Origin: Voacanga thouarsii
Taxonomy: Eukaryota; Streptophyta; Magnoliopsida; Gentianales; Apocynaceae
Direction: 5' to 3'
NCBI GenBank assembly: GCA_026120185.1
Contig: JANUWF010001161.1
Coordinates: forward strand, 2,304,001-2,368,000
DNA length: 64,000 nucleotides
Part shown: positions 22,254 through 34,178 of the stretch, piece after piece
How the letters are laid out: the number at the start of each line of letters is the position of its first letter
Numbering within the stretch: position 1 is the first letter of the stretch
Made by a program: the position numbers and the translations under genes
The notes under the pieces: model-generated
Databases searched by the model: none
Told to the model about the DNA's origin: nothing
The model's input: the letters and a program-made list of their open reading frames with translations, nothing else

Positions 22254-24065
22254 ATGGATGATCGTAGTTGGATGTATAGGAGACACGTACAAGGGTTCAA
22301 AAGAATTACATTTGAGTTTGAACAAGGGATCAAGAGATTCATTGCTTATGTTTTGTCAACTGGTCAAGCATCAGTTATAAGGTGTCCATGTGCAATGTGT
22401 AAAAACAAAACGTACCTGTCTCCTGATGAAGTGGAGCTGCACCTGTACGGATTTGACTTTGTTGCTAATTATCGACGATAGACTAGTCATGGTGAGGGTA
22501 TTACTCCATCACAGTCTGAGTTTGCTGTAAGTATGACTTTAGTCGTGTTAATAATCGATTTCGAGATATGGTTATTGATGCAGTGGGACATAACTTTTCA
22601 ACTAAACCTTCATCATCGGAGTATGTTGAGGAACCGCCAAATCCGGAAGCTCAGAGATTTTATGACATGCTGAGAGCTTCAGAAACTACTATATGGGATG
22701 GATGCAAGAATCACAGTATGTTATCAGTTATTTCTTGACTTTTGAAAATTAAATTTGAGAACAATGTATTAGAGCAATACTTTAATCAGGGGAAGCAATT
22801 GATGAATGATGTATTACCAAGTAGTAATGAGCATCTAGATGACTTCTATCAAATAAAGACGTTAGTATCTGGTCATGGGCTACCTATTCAGAAGATAGAT
22901 ATCTACCCAAATGGATGCATACTTTATTGGAAGGCCGATAGTGATAGGAGGGATTGCAAATTCTGTGGTCATGGTAGATATACGGCGAAGAAGAAAGTTG
23001 CAAAAGACAAAGAATAGAAAGAAGTCCCTTTCAAGAAGATGTATTGCTTCCCATTAACACCGAGATTGCAGAGACTGTTTGCATCATCCACAACAGTGGA
23101 ACACATGATATGGCATGTGGAGAGTCGACCAGAAGAGGACGTTGTGAGCCATTCATGCAATGGTGAAGCTTGGAAACACTTCGACCATAGCCATCCTGAA
23201 TTTGTAGCCAAAGTTTGGAATATGCGTCTTAGATCTGCATAGATGGATTTTCACTATTGGAATGTCGAGAAAATAATACTCTTATTGTCCTGTTATTGTT
23301 ACCCCATATAACTTGCCTTATTCGATGTGCATGGGGGATCCATTTATGTTCTTGATAGTCATTGTTTTGGGACCTAAGAATCTAAAGAATAAAATTAATG
23401 TCTATCTACAACCTTTGGAAGATGAATTAAGGATTTTGTGGTTTAGTGGAGTCTTGGCATATAATATTTCAAAGAAATAGAACTTCTTTCTGTGAGCAGC
23501 ACTTCTTTGGACAATTAATAAATTCTTGTCATATGGGATGCTCAGTGGGTGGAGCACATCAAGAAGATTAGCATGTCCGTACTGCATAGAGTAGAAAAAA
23601 TCATTTCACTTGCAAAAGGGACATAAACAATCTTGGTTTGACTATTACCGGTAGTTCTTAGCTTTAGATTATCCATACAAAAGTGACACTAGGTTTTTTA
23701 GAAAGGATAAAAGTCACAAGACAACACACCCTGCACAATGCACTTTTGGTGATGCTATGTGGGATAGAGTGTGCCATTTAACAAAAATAATTGAGACAGT
23801 TGTGGAGCTTGGTTAGGATGATGGTAGAGGCATCTATCATAATTGGGCCAAAAGGAGTATCTTTTGAGATTTTCTATATTGGAGAATATATTTAATTCAT
23901 CATAGTATAGTTGTGATGCACAATGAAAAAAATATATTTGGTAATGTCTTTAACATTGTCATGAACATAAAGGGAAAAAACGAAGGATAATGTAAAGGTG
24001 TAGCATGATCTGGAGGTACACTGCGATAGACTTGAATTACATGTAACTGGATTAGGTGACGGGAA
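22254..24065 (+). pseudogene. CACTA TNP2 transposase, 5' half, duplicated copy (unit 1)
   Basis: Starts with the transposase-associated domain (DRSWMYRRHV, CPCAMCKNKTYLSPDEVELH), then the TNP2 core in pieces: DFYQIKTLVSGHGLPIQKID at about 22840, CKFCGHGRY, EEDVVSHSCNGEAWKHFDHS at about 23130, a YGMLSGWST motif at about 23540, FWDFLYWRIY at about 23860. Intact TNP2 cuts and pastes CACTA ends. Stops at 22736, 23014 and 23239 and many later frame changes make it inactive. At about 24065 TNP2 homology ends and an unrelated LTR-element sequence follows. The C-terminal half is missing from this unit. Confidence 0.88.
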
Positions 24066-25283
24066 GAAATCACTAATTTAGGCTCAACATAGGCACTAGG
24101 GATATTGTAACAATAGGTTGGCTTAAAACGCTCAAACTATCCAAAGAAGGCCTATTACCGTCATCCCTAAGTTAAATCATGAATATCTTTCTTATTTCAC
24201 CTCGAGAGGTATTCAAGTAAGTTCTAGAATGTTTCATGAATTTTAGAGAAAAACAGGTTTAAGAATCATGCATAGCATTTGATCAAGAACTACTTCGTCC
24301 AGGTGAGTGCAAAATGTCATGCATAAGCTACAAATGATATAGAACATATGCTCTATGATCTATCACAAAGACATTTATTAACAATACATCTTGAAAGCTC
24401 AACAAAAATAAGAAAATTTTTTCAAAATTAAATTTGCTCAAAGGTTCAAAGAAGAATTTCAAGAAGAATAAAGCATAGAAGAATTCTCATTTTAACCACT
24501 CTCTTACACTTAAACTGGACATTGTCCTCAATGGCCAAACAAATAGAGCAAGGAATTATTGCCACGGGACCAAAAATAAAAGGGGAAAGGAGAAGAAAGA
24601 AAATACTCCCATACTTTGTGCTCAAAATAAAATTATTTCTCAATTTTAAAATATTTCAAAGTAGCTCAATACTAAGAAAACACCAAGATAATTGATAAAA
24701 ACTTGGACAAAGTATATCACCAAACCACTTCCCCACACTTAAATTGGACAATGTCCTTCTTGGCAAAAAATAAACACAAGAAAGCATCTCCAAAGGGACC
24801 AAAAATAATAAAGGAGAAGAATGTATTACTTCCCAAGTGCAATAATTCTGCAATAGATAGCCAAGATTGAGGTAAATAGAAGGGCTTGTCCAAGAGAACT
24901 CTATGCCTATAAAACAAAATACAAATAAAAGCTCAAGGCAAATAATAATAAAATAAAAATAGACCTAAATAAAAGAAATCAAACAAAAGAAAAAGACTAA
25001 AATAATACAAATAAAATAAAAACGCTCTACACCCATCGTGCTTCCTCATCAAACCTTTTGAAAAGAAATTAAGTTCAAAATAGAAGATAGGTATAACGAA
25101 TGTAGAATGAAGAATGGAGGATTTTGAAAAATGGAAGGTTCATGAAAATGATTTATCTTAGCAAAACATATAAACCTTATTTTCCAACATTCCTTTAGAC
25201 ACATAAATATCTTTTCCAACATATAAGTGCACATACTATCTAACAGATGCATCAACTTTGAACTCACCATTTAACCCTTCAAA
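24066..25283 (-). mobile_element. Part of tRNA-Asp-primed LTR element, duplicated copy (unit 1)
   Basis: Equivalent to 29042-30265. On the minus strand it contains two polypurine-like blocks ('TTTAAGTGTGGGGAAGTGG' at about 24726-24744 and 'TTTAAGTGTAAGAGAGTGG' at about 24497-24515). The duplication breakpoint at 25284 cuts the 173-codon ORF so that only its last 40 or so codons remain. Confidence 0.75.
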
Positions 25284-25411
25284 AGAATAGGATTAGGATA
25301 CTCCTATCATGTCTCCTCTAAGACAACACCTCTACTCTACTCTAAAGCACTTAAGGCCGAAAATACCACCTACCCAAGCAAAAATAAAATCTAATAATGC
25401 TAAAGCTCCAA

Positions 25412-25476
25412 TGATGGAATTTGAACCCAAGACCTCAAGAATTAATTTCAAAGCTCTAACCACTAAATCACAACAA
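25412..25476 (-). other. tRNA-like segment in the duplicated LTR end
   Basis: Same segment as at 20440-20505. Here the B-box like part reads GGGTTCAAATTCC, an excellent match to the pol III consensus, and the A-box like part is GATTTAGTGGTTAGAG. Confidence 0.6.
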
Positions 25477-27228
25477 CTCTTGTTCTTATTTTCTCTCTAA
25501 AATATTTTTCCTATTTAATCCTCAAGCTATCTCCCTATTTTTCACCTCAAGCAAAAATTACCATTTTTCCCTTCTTACTTAATAAACAAAATCAAGCCCT
25601 CAAGACTATAACACACAAATCCAAAGCACATAAAATCATATAAAAATATATTTAATCATGCAATAAAATATGGTATGCATCCCAATCCCCTTACTCTAAG
25701 GTTGGTTTTGACTGGCATTTCACACGAATACAATAATACTTGTACTAGGAACCCACTACTCTAGATGTGTATCAATTAAAACTATTTCCAATACATAATC
25801 GCCTTGGCCAAGGACTTTCGAGTAGTAATTCCTGCAAGTGACCGTGAGATATTCGCCCCAACTATTAGGAGTGGGGAATCCTTTATTGACCCTCTCAACT
25901 ACTTTCGTTTACCTCATAATGTACCCAATATCCATCCCATACGGAGATTGGAATCAAAGTACAACGCTCAGCAAACAAAGTACCTTGGAGATCTCAAGTC
26001 TAAGGATACTTGCACGTTTGCTATATTGAGATTATATCACTGGCACTAAATAGTTATCCATGTGATTATCTCAAAGCTAGGTCATCCAATGAACTTGTTC
26101 CATTAACAAGCAACCATGTGTTAACTTTGAGTATTTCAATACTCACGGTTATGAGAACCACCGCCTGATCAAATCAGGAAGTCTAACACATGCTACTCTT
26201 AATGCATTAATGATGTCCTATCTCATTAATACTATAACTATGGGCTATTTAAATATTAACACCATCCAATGTAGTAGGAATTTATATCATGATCTCTATC
26301 ATAATTTTCTTAACACAGTGTTGCACTATGGACTTCATCGAACAGTTATATTACTTAAAGTAAACAAAAAAACTGTAAGATAAATAATACATTTTATTAA
26401 AATAAAATGTGTCATATACAATATACAAGTGATTGCCTCTAGGGCACAACACTAACAGTTTGTTGGTAATCAGCTTTTTTCTAGTAGTGACTAGTATCTT
26501 AGGATCCTTGACCTACACAATCACCATGTCCATTATTCAAATTGGATAAGTGCTAAATTGCAATACGGTTACTCAATATAGGATTCGAAACTCAAGCACA
26601 ACTCTAGGTTGTAGTTGTCCACAACTTGCACACTTGAGTTCACAACTTCTAGTCACATAAAGAATGACAATCAATCAATTGATCAACAAATCAAGCTATT
26701 AATTCAATCGTCAAAATCAATCAACTGATCAAATAGAAACTCAAGAGATACACAATTTATAATCTCATTATTCATGTTAGTGTTGTTGAATAATTGTTAT
26801 GAGATTATTTATGCTTTGTGTGTTTTTGATAATGAATGTTAGTTGAATTGAGATAGCTTAGTGCCTAGAAAACATTCAATTTAAAGGGAAAACTTTGTCA
26901 ATTTTTTTTTTTCAAAAAAATTTCAAATACATAACTTTAAACCCTTTTTGAGAGTATGGACTTGAATGGGAAACTCAATATAGATACTTATATCTTTAGA
27001 AATTTTGATAAAAATTATAGTATTATTCTCTACTATATTCTTCACATAATTTGCTCCTGCTCCAATATTGTTCGATGGTACTTTCATAACAAGTATCTTA
27101 GGGTCCTTGACTTTTACAATCACTAAGGTTCTTCATTCAAATTATACGAGTGCTAATAAGCTACACGGTTACTTATTGTAGGATTCGAAACTCAAGCACA
27201 TACAATGTTTCTTTTGGATTGAATGTAG

Positions 27229-29046
27229 ATGGATGATCGTAGTTGGATGTATAGGAGACACGTACAAGGATTCAAAAGAATTACATTTGAGTTTGAACAA
27301 GGGATTAAGCGATTCATTGCTTATGTTTTGTCTACTGGTCAAGCATCAGTTATAAGGTGTCCATGTGCAATGTGTAAAAACAAAACGTACCTGTCTCCTG
27401 ATGAAGTGGAGCTGCACCCGTACGGATTTGGCTTTGTTGCTAATTATCGACGATAGACTAGTCATGGTGAGGGTATTACTCCATCACAGTCTGAGTTTGC
27501 TGTAAGTATGACTTTAGTCGAGTCAATAATCGATTTCGAGATATGGTTATTGATGCAGTGGGACATAACTTTTCAACTAAACCTTCATCATCCGAGTATG
27601 TTGAGGAACCGCCAAATCCGGAAGCTCAGAGATTTTATGACATGTTGAGAGCTTCAGAAACTACTATATGGGATGGATGCAAGAATCACAATATGTTATC
27701 AGTTATTTCTTGACTTTTGAAAATTAAATTTGAGAACAATGTATTAGAGCAATACTTTTATCAGGGGATGGAATTGATGAAGGATGTATTACCAAGTAGT
27801 AATAAGCATCTAGATGACTTCTATCAAATAAAGACGTTAGTATCTGGTCATGGGCTACCTATTCAGAAGATAGATATCTACCCAAATGGATGCATACTTT
27901 ATTGGAAGGCCGATAGTGATAGGAGGGATTGCAAATTCTGTGGTCATGGTAGATATACGGCGAAGAAGAAAGTTGCAAAAGACAAAGAATAGAAAGAAGT
28001 CCCTTTCAAGAAGATGTATTACTTCCCATTAATACCGAGATTGCAGAGACTGTTTGCATCATCCACAACAGTGGAACACATGATATGGCATGTGGAGAGT
28101 CGACCAGAAGAGGACGTTGTGAGCCATTCATGCAATGGTGAAGCTTGGAAACACTTCGACCATAGCCATCTTGAATTTGTAGCCAAAGTTTGGAATATGC
28201 ATCTTAGATGTGCATAGATGGATTTTCACTATTGGAATGTCGAGAAAATAATACTCTTATTGTCCTGTTATTGTTACCCCATATAACTTGCCTTATTCGA
28301 TGTGCATGGTGGATCCATTTATGTTCTTGACAGTCATTGTTTTGGGACCTAAGAATCTAAAGCATAAAATTAATGTCTATCTACAACTTTTGGAAGATGA
28401 ATTAAGGATTTTGTGGTTTAGTGGAGTCTCGGCATATAATATTTCAAAGAAATAGAACTTCTTTCTGTGAGCAGCACTTCTTTGGACAATTAATAAATTC
28501 TTGTCATATGGGATGCTCAGTGGGTGGAGCACAGCAAGAAGATTAGCATGTCCGTACTGCATAGAGTAGAAAAAATCATTTCACTTGCAAAACGGACATA
28601 AACAATCTTGATTTGACTACTACCGGCAGTTCTTAGCTTTAGATTATCCATACAAATGTGACACTAGGTTTTTTAGAAAGGATAAAAGTCATAAGACAAC
28701 ACACCCTGTACAATGCACTTTTGGAGATGCTATGTGGGATAGAGTGTGCCATTTAACAAAAATAATTGAGACAGTTGTGGAGCTTGGTAAGGATGATGGT
28801 AGAGGCATCTACCATAATTGGGCCAAAAGGAGTATCTTTTGAGATTTTCTATATTGGAGAATATATTTAATTCATCATAATATAGATGTGATGCACAATG
28901 AAAAACATATATTTGGTAATGTCTTTAACATTGTCATGAACATAAAGGGAAAAAACGAAGGATAATGTAAAGGCGTAGCGTGATCTGGAGGTATACTGTG
29001 ATAGACCTGAATTACATGTAACTGGATTAGGTGACGGGAAGAAATC
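27229..29046 (+). pseudogene. CACTA TNP2 transposase, 5' half, original copy (unit 2)
   Basis: Same domain order as 22254-24065: transposase-associated domain (27229-27456), then TNP2 core fragments to 'ELHVTGLGDGKKS' near 29045. The same stops occur at 27711, 27990 and 28215. This copy is the one joined to the C-terminal half: the reading resumes at 32850 after the LTR-element insertion. Conserved phrases near the break include SIFWDFLYWRIYLIHH and VFNIVMNIKGKNEG. The gene is heavily mutated throughout. Confidence 0.88.
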
Positions 29047-29429
29047 ACTAATTTAGGCTCAACATAGGCACTAGGGATATTGTAACAATAGGTTGGCTTG
29101 AAACGCTCAAACTATCCAAAGAAGGCCTATTACCGTCATCCCTAAGTTAAATCATGAATATCTTTCTTATTTCACCTCGAGAGGTATTCAAGTAAGTTCT
29201 AGAATGTTTCATGAATTTTAGAGAAAAACAGGTTTAAGAATCATGCATAGCATTTGATCAAGAACTACTTCGTCCAGGTGAGTGCAAAATGTCATGCATA
29301 AGCTACAAATGATATAGAACATATGCTCTATGATCTATCACAAAGACATTTATTAAAAATACATCTTGAAAGCTCAACAAAAAATCAGAAAATTTTTTCA
29401 AAATTAAATTTGCTCAAAGGTTCAAAGAA

Positions 29430-29830
29430 GAATTTCAAGAAGAATAAAGTATAGAAGAATTCTTATTTTAACCACTCTCTTACACTTAAACTGGACATTG
29501 TCCTCAATGGCCAAACAAATAGAGTAAGGAATTATTGCCACGGGACCAAAAATAAAAGGGGAAAAGAGAAGAAAGAAAATACTCCCATATTTTGTGCTCA
29601 AAATAAAATTATTTCTCAATTTTAAAATATTTCAAAGTAGCTCAATACTAAGAAAACACCAAGATAATTGATAAAAATTTGGACAAAGTATATCACCAAA
29701 CCACTCCCCCACACTTAAATTGGACAATGTCCTTCTTGGCAAAAGTTAAACATAAGAAAGCATCTCCAAAGGGACCAAAAATAATAAAGGAGTAGAATGT
29801 TTAAGTAATACTTCCTAAGTGCAATAATGC
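29430..29830 (-). repeat. Two related polypurine blocks
   Basis: About 130-bp imperfect direct repeats starting near 29470 and 29700 (plus strand 'CCACTC...CACTTAAAYTGGACA', then 'GGGACCAAAAATAA'). On the minus strand each gives a purine-rich 'TTTAAGTGTG/AGGGGGAGTGG' tract of the kind found before a 3' LTR. Confidence 0.6.
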
Positions 29831-30139
29831 TGCAATAGATAGCCAAGCTTGAGGTAAATAGAAAGGCTTGTCCAAGAGAACTCTATGCCTATAAAACAAA
29901 ATACAAATAAAAGCACAAGGCAAATAATAATAAAATAAAAATAGACCTAAATAAAAGAAATCAAACTAAAGAAAAAGACTAAAATAATACAAATAAAATA
30001 AAAATGCTCTACACCCATCATGCTTCCTCATCAAACCTTTTGAAAAGAAATTGAGTTTAAAATAGAAGATAGGCATAACGAATGTAGAATGAAGAATTGA
30101 GGATTTTGAAAAATGGAAGGTTCATGAAAACGATTTATC

Positions 30140-30661
30140 TTAGCAAAACATATAAACCTCATTTTCTAACATTCCTTTAGACACATAAATATCTTTTCCA
30201 ACATATAAGTGCACATAGTATCTAATGGATGCATCAACTTTGAACTCACCATTTAACCATTCAAAAGAATTTTTACAATTAAAATTCTCCTTAAAACTTA
30301 GCAATTGAGTTCTTAAGAATGGGATCAGGAAATCCTTTCTTTTCGACACATCTACAAAAAATATGTTACTTCCTGTTGAATGGGGTGAAGGGTAGAAATT
30401 TCCACCATCCTCCAAGGACTTCTTACGATATAGTGTTGAAAGATCCAACTCCTTGAAGTATTGTAAAGTTAACACATCATTATTTGGACGTATATTCTCC
30501 AAGAAAAGAGAGGAACCTAAGAAATCATGTAACAAAGAGAGATTTGGATTATTAGCACATAGTGAAGAATTGAATACCTCACTTCCCACAATGGATAGTT
30601 GTCCCTCATAGGATCTCTCCTCTCGTGGGAGATTCTTTTGTTCAAGTGTATGGGCCAGCAT
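30140..30661 (-). CDS. Unrecognised 173-residue ORF in the LTR-element interior
   Basis: Open from ATG 30661 to the stop at 30140-30142. I do not recognise the family. The sequence is mixed in composition, rich in Leu, Phe, Ser and Asn, with phrases such as FFVDVSKRKDFLIPFLRTQL and RYYVHLYVGKDIYVSKGML near the C-terminus, and no zinc knuckle or enzyme motif. Its position after primer site and leader is that of a gag gene, so it may be the remains of Gag or an extra ORF. The tandem duplication breakpoint falls inside it. It stands out as one of the longest intact frames in a region where everything else is broken. Confidence 0.4.
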   Translation of the reverse strand: MLAHTLEQKNLPREERSYEGQLSIVGSEVFNSSLCANNPNLSLLHDFLGSSLFLENIRPNNDVLTLQYFKELDLSTLYRKKSLEDGGNFYPSPHSTGSNIFFVDVSKRKDFLIPFLRTQLLSFKENFNCKNSFEWLNGEFKVDASIRYYVHLYVGKDIYVSKGMLENEVYMFC

Positions 30662-30855
30662 GAACTCATGAGTCTCCTCAACAATCTTAACTAATTGTTT
30701 CCTTGGATCGCACCATCGTTGGGAAGCTTCTTCATGCTACTGAACAGATGAATTTATATTGGCAACAAAAGAATTCACTAATGCTTCTAATGACGTCTCA
30801 CCAAAAACATAAATGTGAGCTTGTAATTTTGCCAATCAATACCCTAATGTTTTTT

Positions 30856-30857
<2 letters not shown>

Positions 30858-30890
<33 letters not shown>
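30858..30890. repeat. (TC)n microsatellite in retroelement leader
   Basis: Uninterrupted TC run followed by a T tract, between the primer site and the 173-codon ORF. Confidence 0.9.
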
Positions 30891-30896
<6 letters not shown>

Positions 30897-31382
30897 AACA
30901 ACTAAAAACTATCCTAATTGAATGCATGACCACGATACATTTAAAATAAGAATTCCTAAATTAAAACAAAAGTAAAAATTGTAAATAAAGAAACAACTAA
31001 TAAAATAGTTCGTCTCCAATATCGTGTTAGCTTAAATCTAAACTTGAAAATAAAAAGAGTTAGTATTGACTCAAAATTATAGATGTAAAAATCAACAAAT
31101 TAAAAATATTATTATTACACATATTCTACATTAACATTGGGTTAGTAAAACTAAATAACTAAATATACAATTTATTCAAACATACAAAAACAAGTTAGTT
31201 ATTATTAACATGTATCTCTCTATTTACATATTTACAACATATAGTGAAAGTAAAATACAATTATATAAACAACAAAATATGGCACTTCTTTATACAAGGA
31301 ACATATATACATATTTACATATTTACATATTTACCTATTTACATGGTTAAATCAACAAAATCCAAGCTTTCATGCTATTGTT

Positions 31383-31399
31383 CCCCGACAACGGCGCCA
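31383..31399 (-). other. Primer binding site, tRNA-Asp
   Basis: Minus strand TGGCGCCGTTGTCGGGG, six bases inside the LTR. It is complementary to the 3' end of tRNA-Asp except for one base. This primer choice is common in Athila/Tat-type Ty3/gypsy elements of plants. Confidence 0.85.
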
Positions 31400-31405
31400 A
31401 AAACT

Positions 31406-32849
31406 TGATGCGTCCAGACTTGGGTATAAAAATCATCCAAAACTATGCACATTTCCAATCAAGTTCAAATTAAAATGTCAAACCCAAATCATACATATGG
31501 GCATGCGTACTCATTATTAACTGAGCATAGGGTTAAAACGAGTGTCGATCCTCAAGGACCAAGTAGACATTAATTACCCTTCTTTCATTGTTTAACCGAC
31601 TCGATAAAGTGAAAAATAAATAAAAAAGAAAATAAAAAAGAAAATAAAAATATGTATATGTCAAGGATGTAGATTTATGTAACTCAAGCCATTGTTTAGA
31701 CAAACATGATCTTAAAGAACTTAACCATTATGATAACCAATCATTCTCTTGGCACCATGAAGGATGAAGGTAGACTCACTTTGATGGTCAATCCATGAAA
31801 TCACTATCTTCTAGATAAATTAGAATCACTTGGTCTGTCTCAACTAATTCATCCAAAAGACGCATTAAACATAATCCTTAATTAAATTCCCTTGGTCTCG
31901 GCAAATTTTGAATATGAAATTAATCAATGAACCCTTGGTCTCGGAAGACATCAAATAACTTTCAATTACCAGTTTTTAAATAATTAACCCACTTTGGTCC
32001 AGCAAGTCAATTGCCAACAGAATATTAAATTAATAAATCGAAACACCCATCAACCCCCTTTGGTCCAGCAAGTCGATGGATAAAATCAACTAACCAATCT
32101 CGTAATAAGCATAAGTAATTGAATACCAAGAATAATAACCAATTAATCAAAAGAACAAATAACTCTAGAAATTATAAATATCTAAAATAATGTTAAATTA
32201 CAATAAAACAATTAACATATCATTGTTCAAGAAAAAGAAAAAAAAGTAAAAGAAATAACTCATAGACAAGCCTCCTTCTTCTTCCTTTGAAGACCTTCTT
32301 GTACAACCCTCCTTGAACTTGAAGAATTCCTCATTGGACTGAGTGATTTTCTATGATGATCAATGAATTCCCTCATTTTCCCTTGTGTTTTCAATCTATT
32401 TATAGGCTTAAGAGGTGCCTAAACTCGTAGGTACCAAGTTCTTGGCCGAGTAGAAGTTGGGAACTGCTAAAACTCTTCAGATTTCCAAAAACACATAGAA
32501 AGATCGTAGCACTGCCTCAGGGACAGACCACAGCCGGTGCCGCCTTGGTCCTTTGGAGCCGGCGCCGCCTGTGTTCTGTTTCTCTACTCGTTCGTCGATT
32601 TTTCTCTGAATTGTGAGCATATGTTCCAGAATGCAACCGGCACCGGTTCCAGCCTTACAGCCGGTGCCGCCTCTGCTCTGTTTCGCGACGGTTTTGTTTT
32701 ATTTTACCTAAAATCCTGAGATAATGACCAAAATACCTTTCCAAGGATAAAATCTCAAATATGAAAGAATATGACTAGTTATTACACAAAATGTATTACA
32801 AAAGAGCCTCAAATAACTAAACAAAGTATAACCAATTTAGCCCCTATCA
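31406..32849 (-). repeat. 5' LTR of the tRNA-Asp-primed element
   Basis: 1444 bp with ends TGATGCG (31406) and CCTATCA (32849); TGAT/ATCA are inverted. It is followed by the TNP2 reading frame on the right and the primer site on the left. The segment 32530-32675 is unusually GC-rich and repeats 'AGCCGGYGCCGCCT' three times. Confidence 0.78.
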
Positions 32850-33864
32850 GGAAGGCATCAATGCCAAAGGCTAAATACTCTATTACACCCGAACAAAAGA
32901 AACTTCTACTTGAGTGGGTTAGAGATTTGTGACTTCCAGATGGATATACTTCGAATTTAAGCAGGTGTGTTAATTTGAATGAGTTCAAAATGTAGGGTAT
33001 GAAAAGTCATGATTGCCATATATTTATGGAAATATTGCTTCCGACTACCTTGAAAGAGTTACTCCCAGTGTCAATTTGGAACATTCTAACTGAAGTCAAT
33101 CTCTTTTATCACGACTTATATTCTCCTAAACTTTCCATAGCCCATATGAAGCAGTTGGAAGATAATATTTCATTACTCATCTGTAAATTAGAGAAGATCT
33201 TCCCACCCAGCTTTTTTGACGTGATGGAGCACCTAATAGTCCACTTGCAGTACGAGACAAGGGTTGGTGGCCCTGTTTAATATAGATGGATGTATCTATT
33301 CGAGAGGTAAAATATTATGTATTATTATATGCGTATATACATATATTATGTGAATCCGTTCTAACCGTAAAAAATCTATTAGGTTCTTATATCATTTGAA
33401 GACTAAGGTTAAAAATAAAGCAAGAGTGGAAGGATCAATTTGCAATGCTTATTTAGTTGAAGAGGCATCTACATTCTTCTCATATTATTTTGAGTCATAT
33501 GTGTAGACTAGACATACAACTATGGTTCGAAATGATGAAGGTGTTCTCGATACAAACTTGTATAATAATAGGTTGTTTATATGCAATGTTCTGGGAGGGT
33601 TTTGGGAAATATTCAGAACAAATATCTTACTCCAGATGAATTTAAGGTAGCCACAAATTACATATACCTAAATTGTGAAGATGTTCAACCATATATTACG
33701 TAAGTACTTATTACACGTTTCTCAATTTTGTATGTCATACTTTGAATAAGTATTTTTATGTGTTCGTTTTAGGAAATTCAAGAATGATTTGCAATCACGT
33801 GAGCTAAGTATGACAGACCCTGAAGTTGATAGAAGATTAGAGTCGAAGTTTGGTAGATGGTTTA
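32850..33864 (+). pseudogene. CACTA TNP2 transposase, DUF4218 part
   Basis: Resumes TNP2 with YSITPEQKKLLLEWVRDL, GMKSHDCHIFMEILLPTTL (33000), the DUF4218 signature KLEKIFPPSFFDVMEHLIVH (33190), YETRVGGPV and RWMYLFER. A 76-bp intron with GT/AG ends (33307-33382) precedes KTKVKNKARVEGSICNAYLV. The last exon piece ends 'LESKFGRWF' at the LTR insertion (33864). Several stops (32930, 32994, 33280) and a frame change after 'SYYFESYV' mark it as dead. Removing the solo LTR and one target copy joins 'GRWF' to 'RTY|GT...' at 42438. Confidence 0.88.
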
Positions 33865-34111
33865 TGTGAAACCCCACTTAAAGCCAACCCTAAAGTAAGG
33901 GGGTTGGGAAACATATCATATCATTTTGCATGAATATATTTATTTTTGAATGATTTTATGTTCTTTAGAATTATGATTTATAGGATAAAAGACTTAGTTA
34001 TGATTATTGAGTAAGAAGGGTAAAATGGTAATTTTGCTTGAGGTCAAAATAGGAAGATAGCTTAAGGATTAAATAAGAAGAATATTTGGGTGAGAAAATA
34101 AGAACAAGAGT

Positions 34112-34178
34112 TGTTGTGATTTAGTGGTTAGAACTTTGGAATTAATCTCTAAGGTCATGAGTTCAAGTCCCATCACTT
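34112..34178 (+). other. tRNA-like segment (A and B box) in reverse LTR copy
   Basis: 'GATTTAGTGGTTAGAAC' followed 29 bases later by 'GAGTTCAAGTCCC', close to the tRNA A and B boxes with tRNA-like spacing. It is not a functional tRNA: I cannot build a matching acceptor stem. Confidence 0.6.

Larger units (their letters stand above)
20318..25288 (+). repeat. Tandem duplication, unit 1 (about 4.97 kb)
   Basis: Colinear and nearly identical to 25289-30270. Contents in order: last 435 bp of gypsy-type LTR copy 1, the rest of the copia solo LTR, the CACTA end, the 5' half of a TNP2 gene and part of a tRNA-Asp-primed LTR element. The left edge (20313-20317), the junction (25284-25288) and the right edge (30266-30270) all read AGAAT, a 5-bp microhomology. 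This unit lacks the 3' continuation of TNP2 and the rest of the LTR element. Confidence 0.93.
25289..30270 (+). repeat. Tandem duplication, unit 2 (about 4.98 kb)
   Basis: Second unit. It includes the gypsy-type LTR end (to 25724) with its CGAAT duplication (25725-25729), the copia LTR remainder (to 26457) and the CACTA end (26489). It connects on the right to the original continuation of the 173-codon minus-strand ORF and the LTR at 31406-32849. Stop codons within TNP2 are shared between units, so the gene was dead before duplication. Confidence 0.93.
29047..32849 (-). mobile_element. LTR retroelement with tRNA-Asp primer site (Athila/Tat-like), truncated, inside TNP2
   Basis: On the minus strand: LTR (32849-31406), primer site matching tRNA-Asp, untranslated leader with a (GA)n run, a 173-codon ORF, and repeated polypurine-like blocks. 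No RT, integrase or second LTR is present, so it is deleted or a non-autonomous derivative. It splits TNP2 between 'GDGKKS' (29046) and 'MPKAKYSITPEQKK' (32862). The sequence GGAAG occurs on both sides (29042-29046 and 32850-32854), fitting a 5-bp target duplication, although the left end does not show an LTR terminus. Confidence 0.72.

Noticed and set aside
34112..34178. Possible functional tRNA gene
   Set aside because: A-box and B-box like parts are present, but I cannot form acceptor and anticodon stems; called tRNA-like only.
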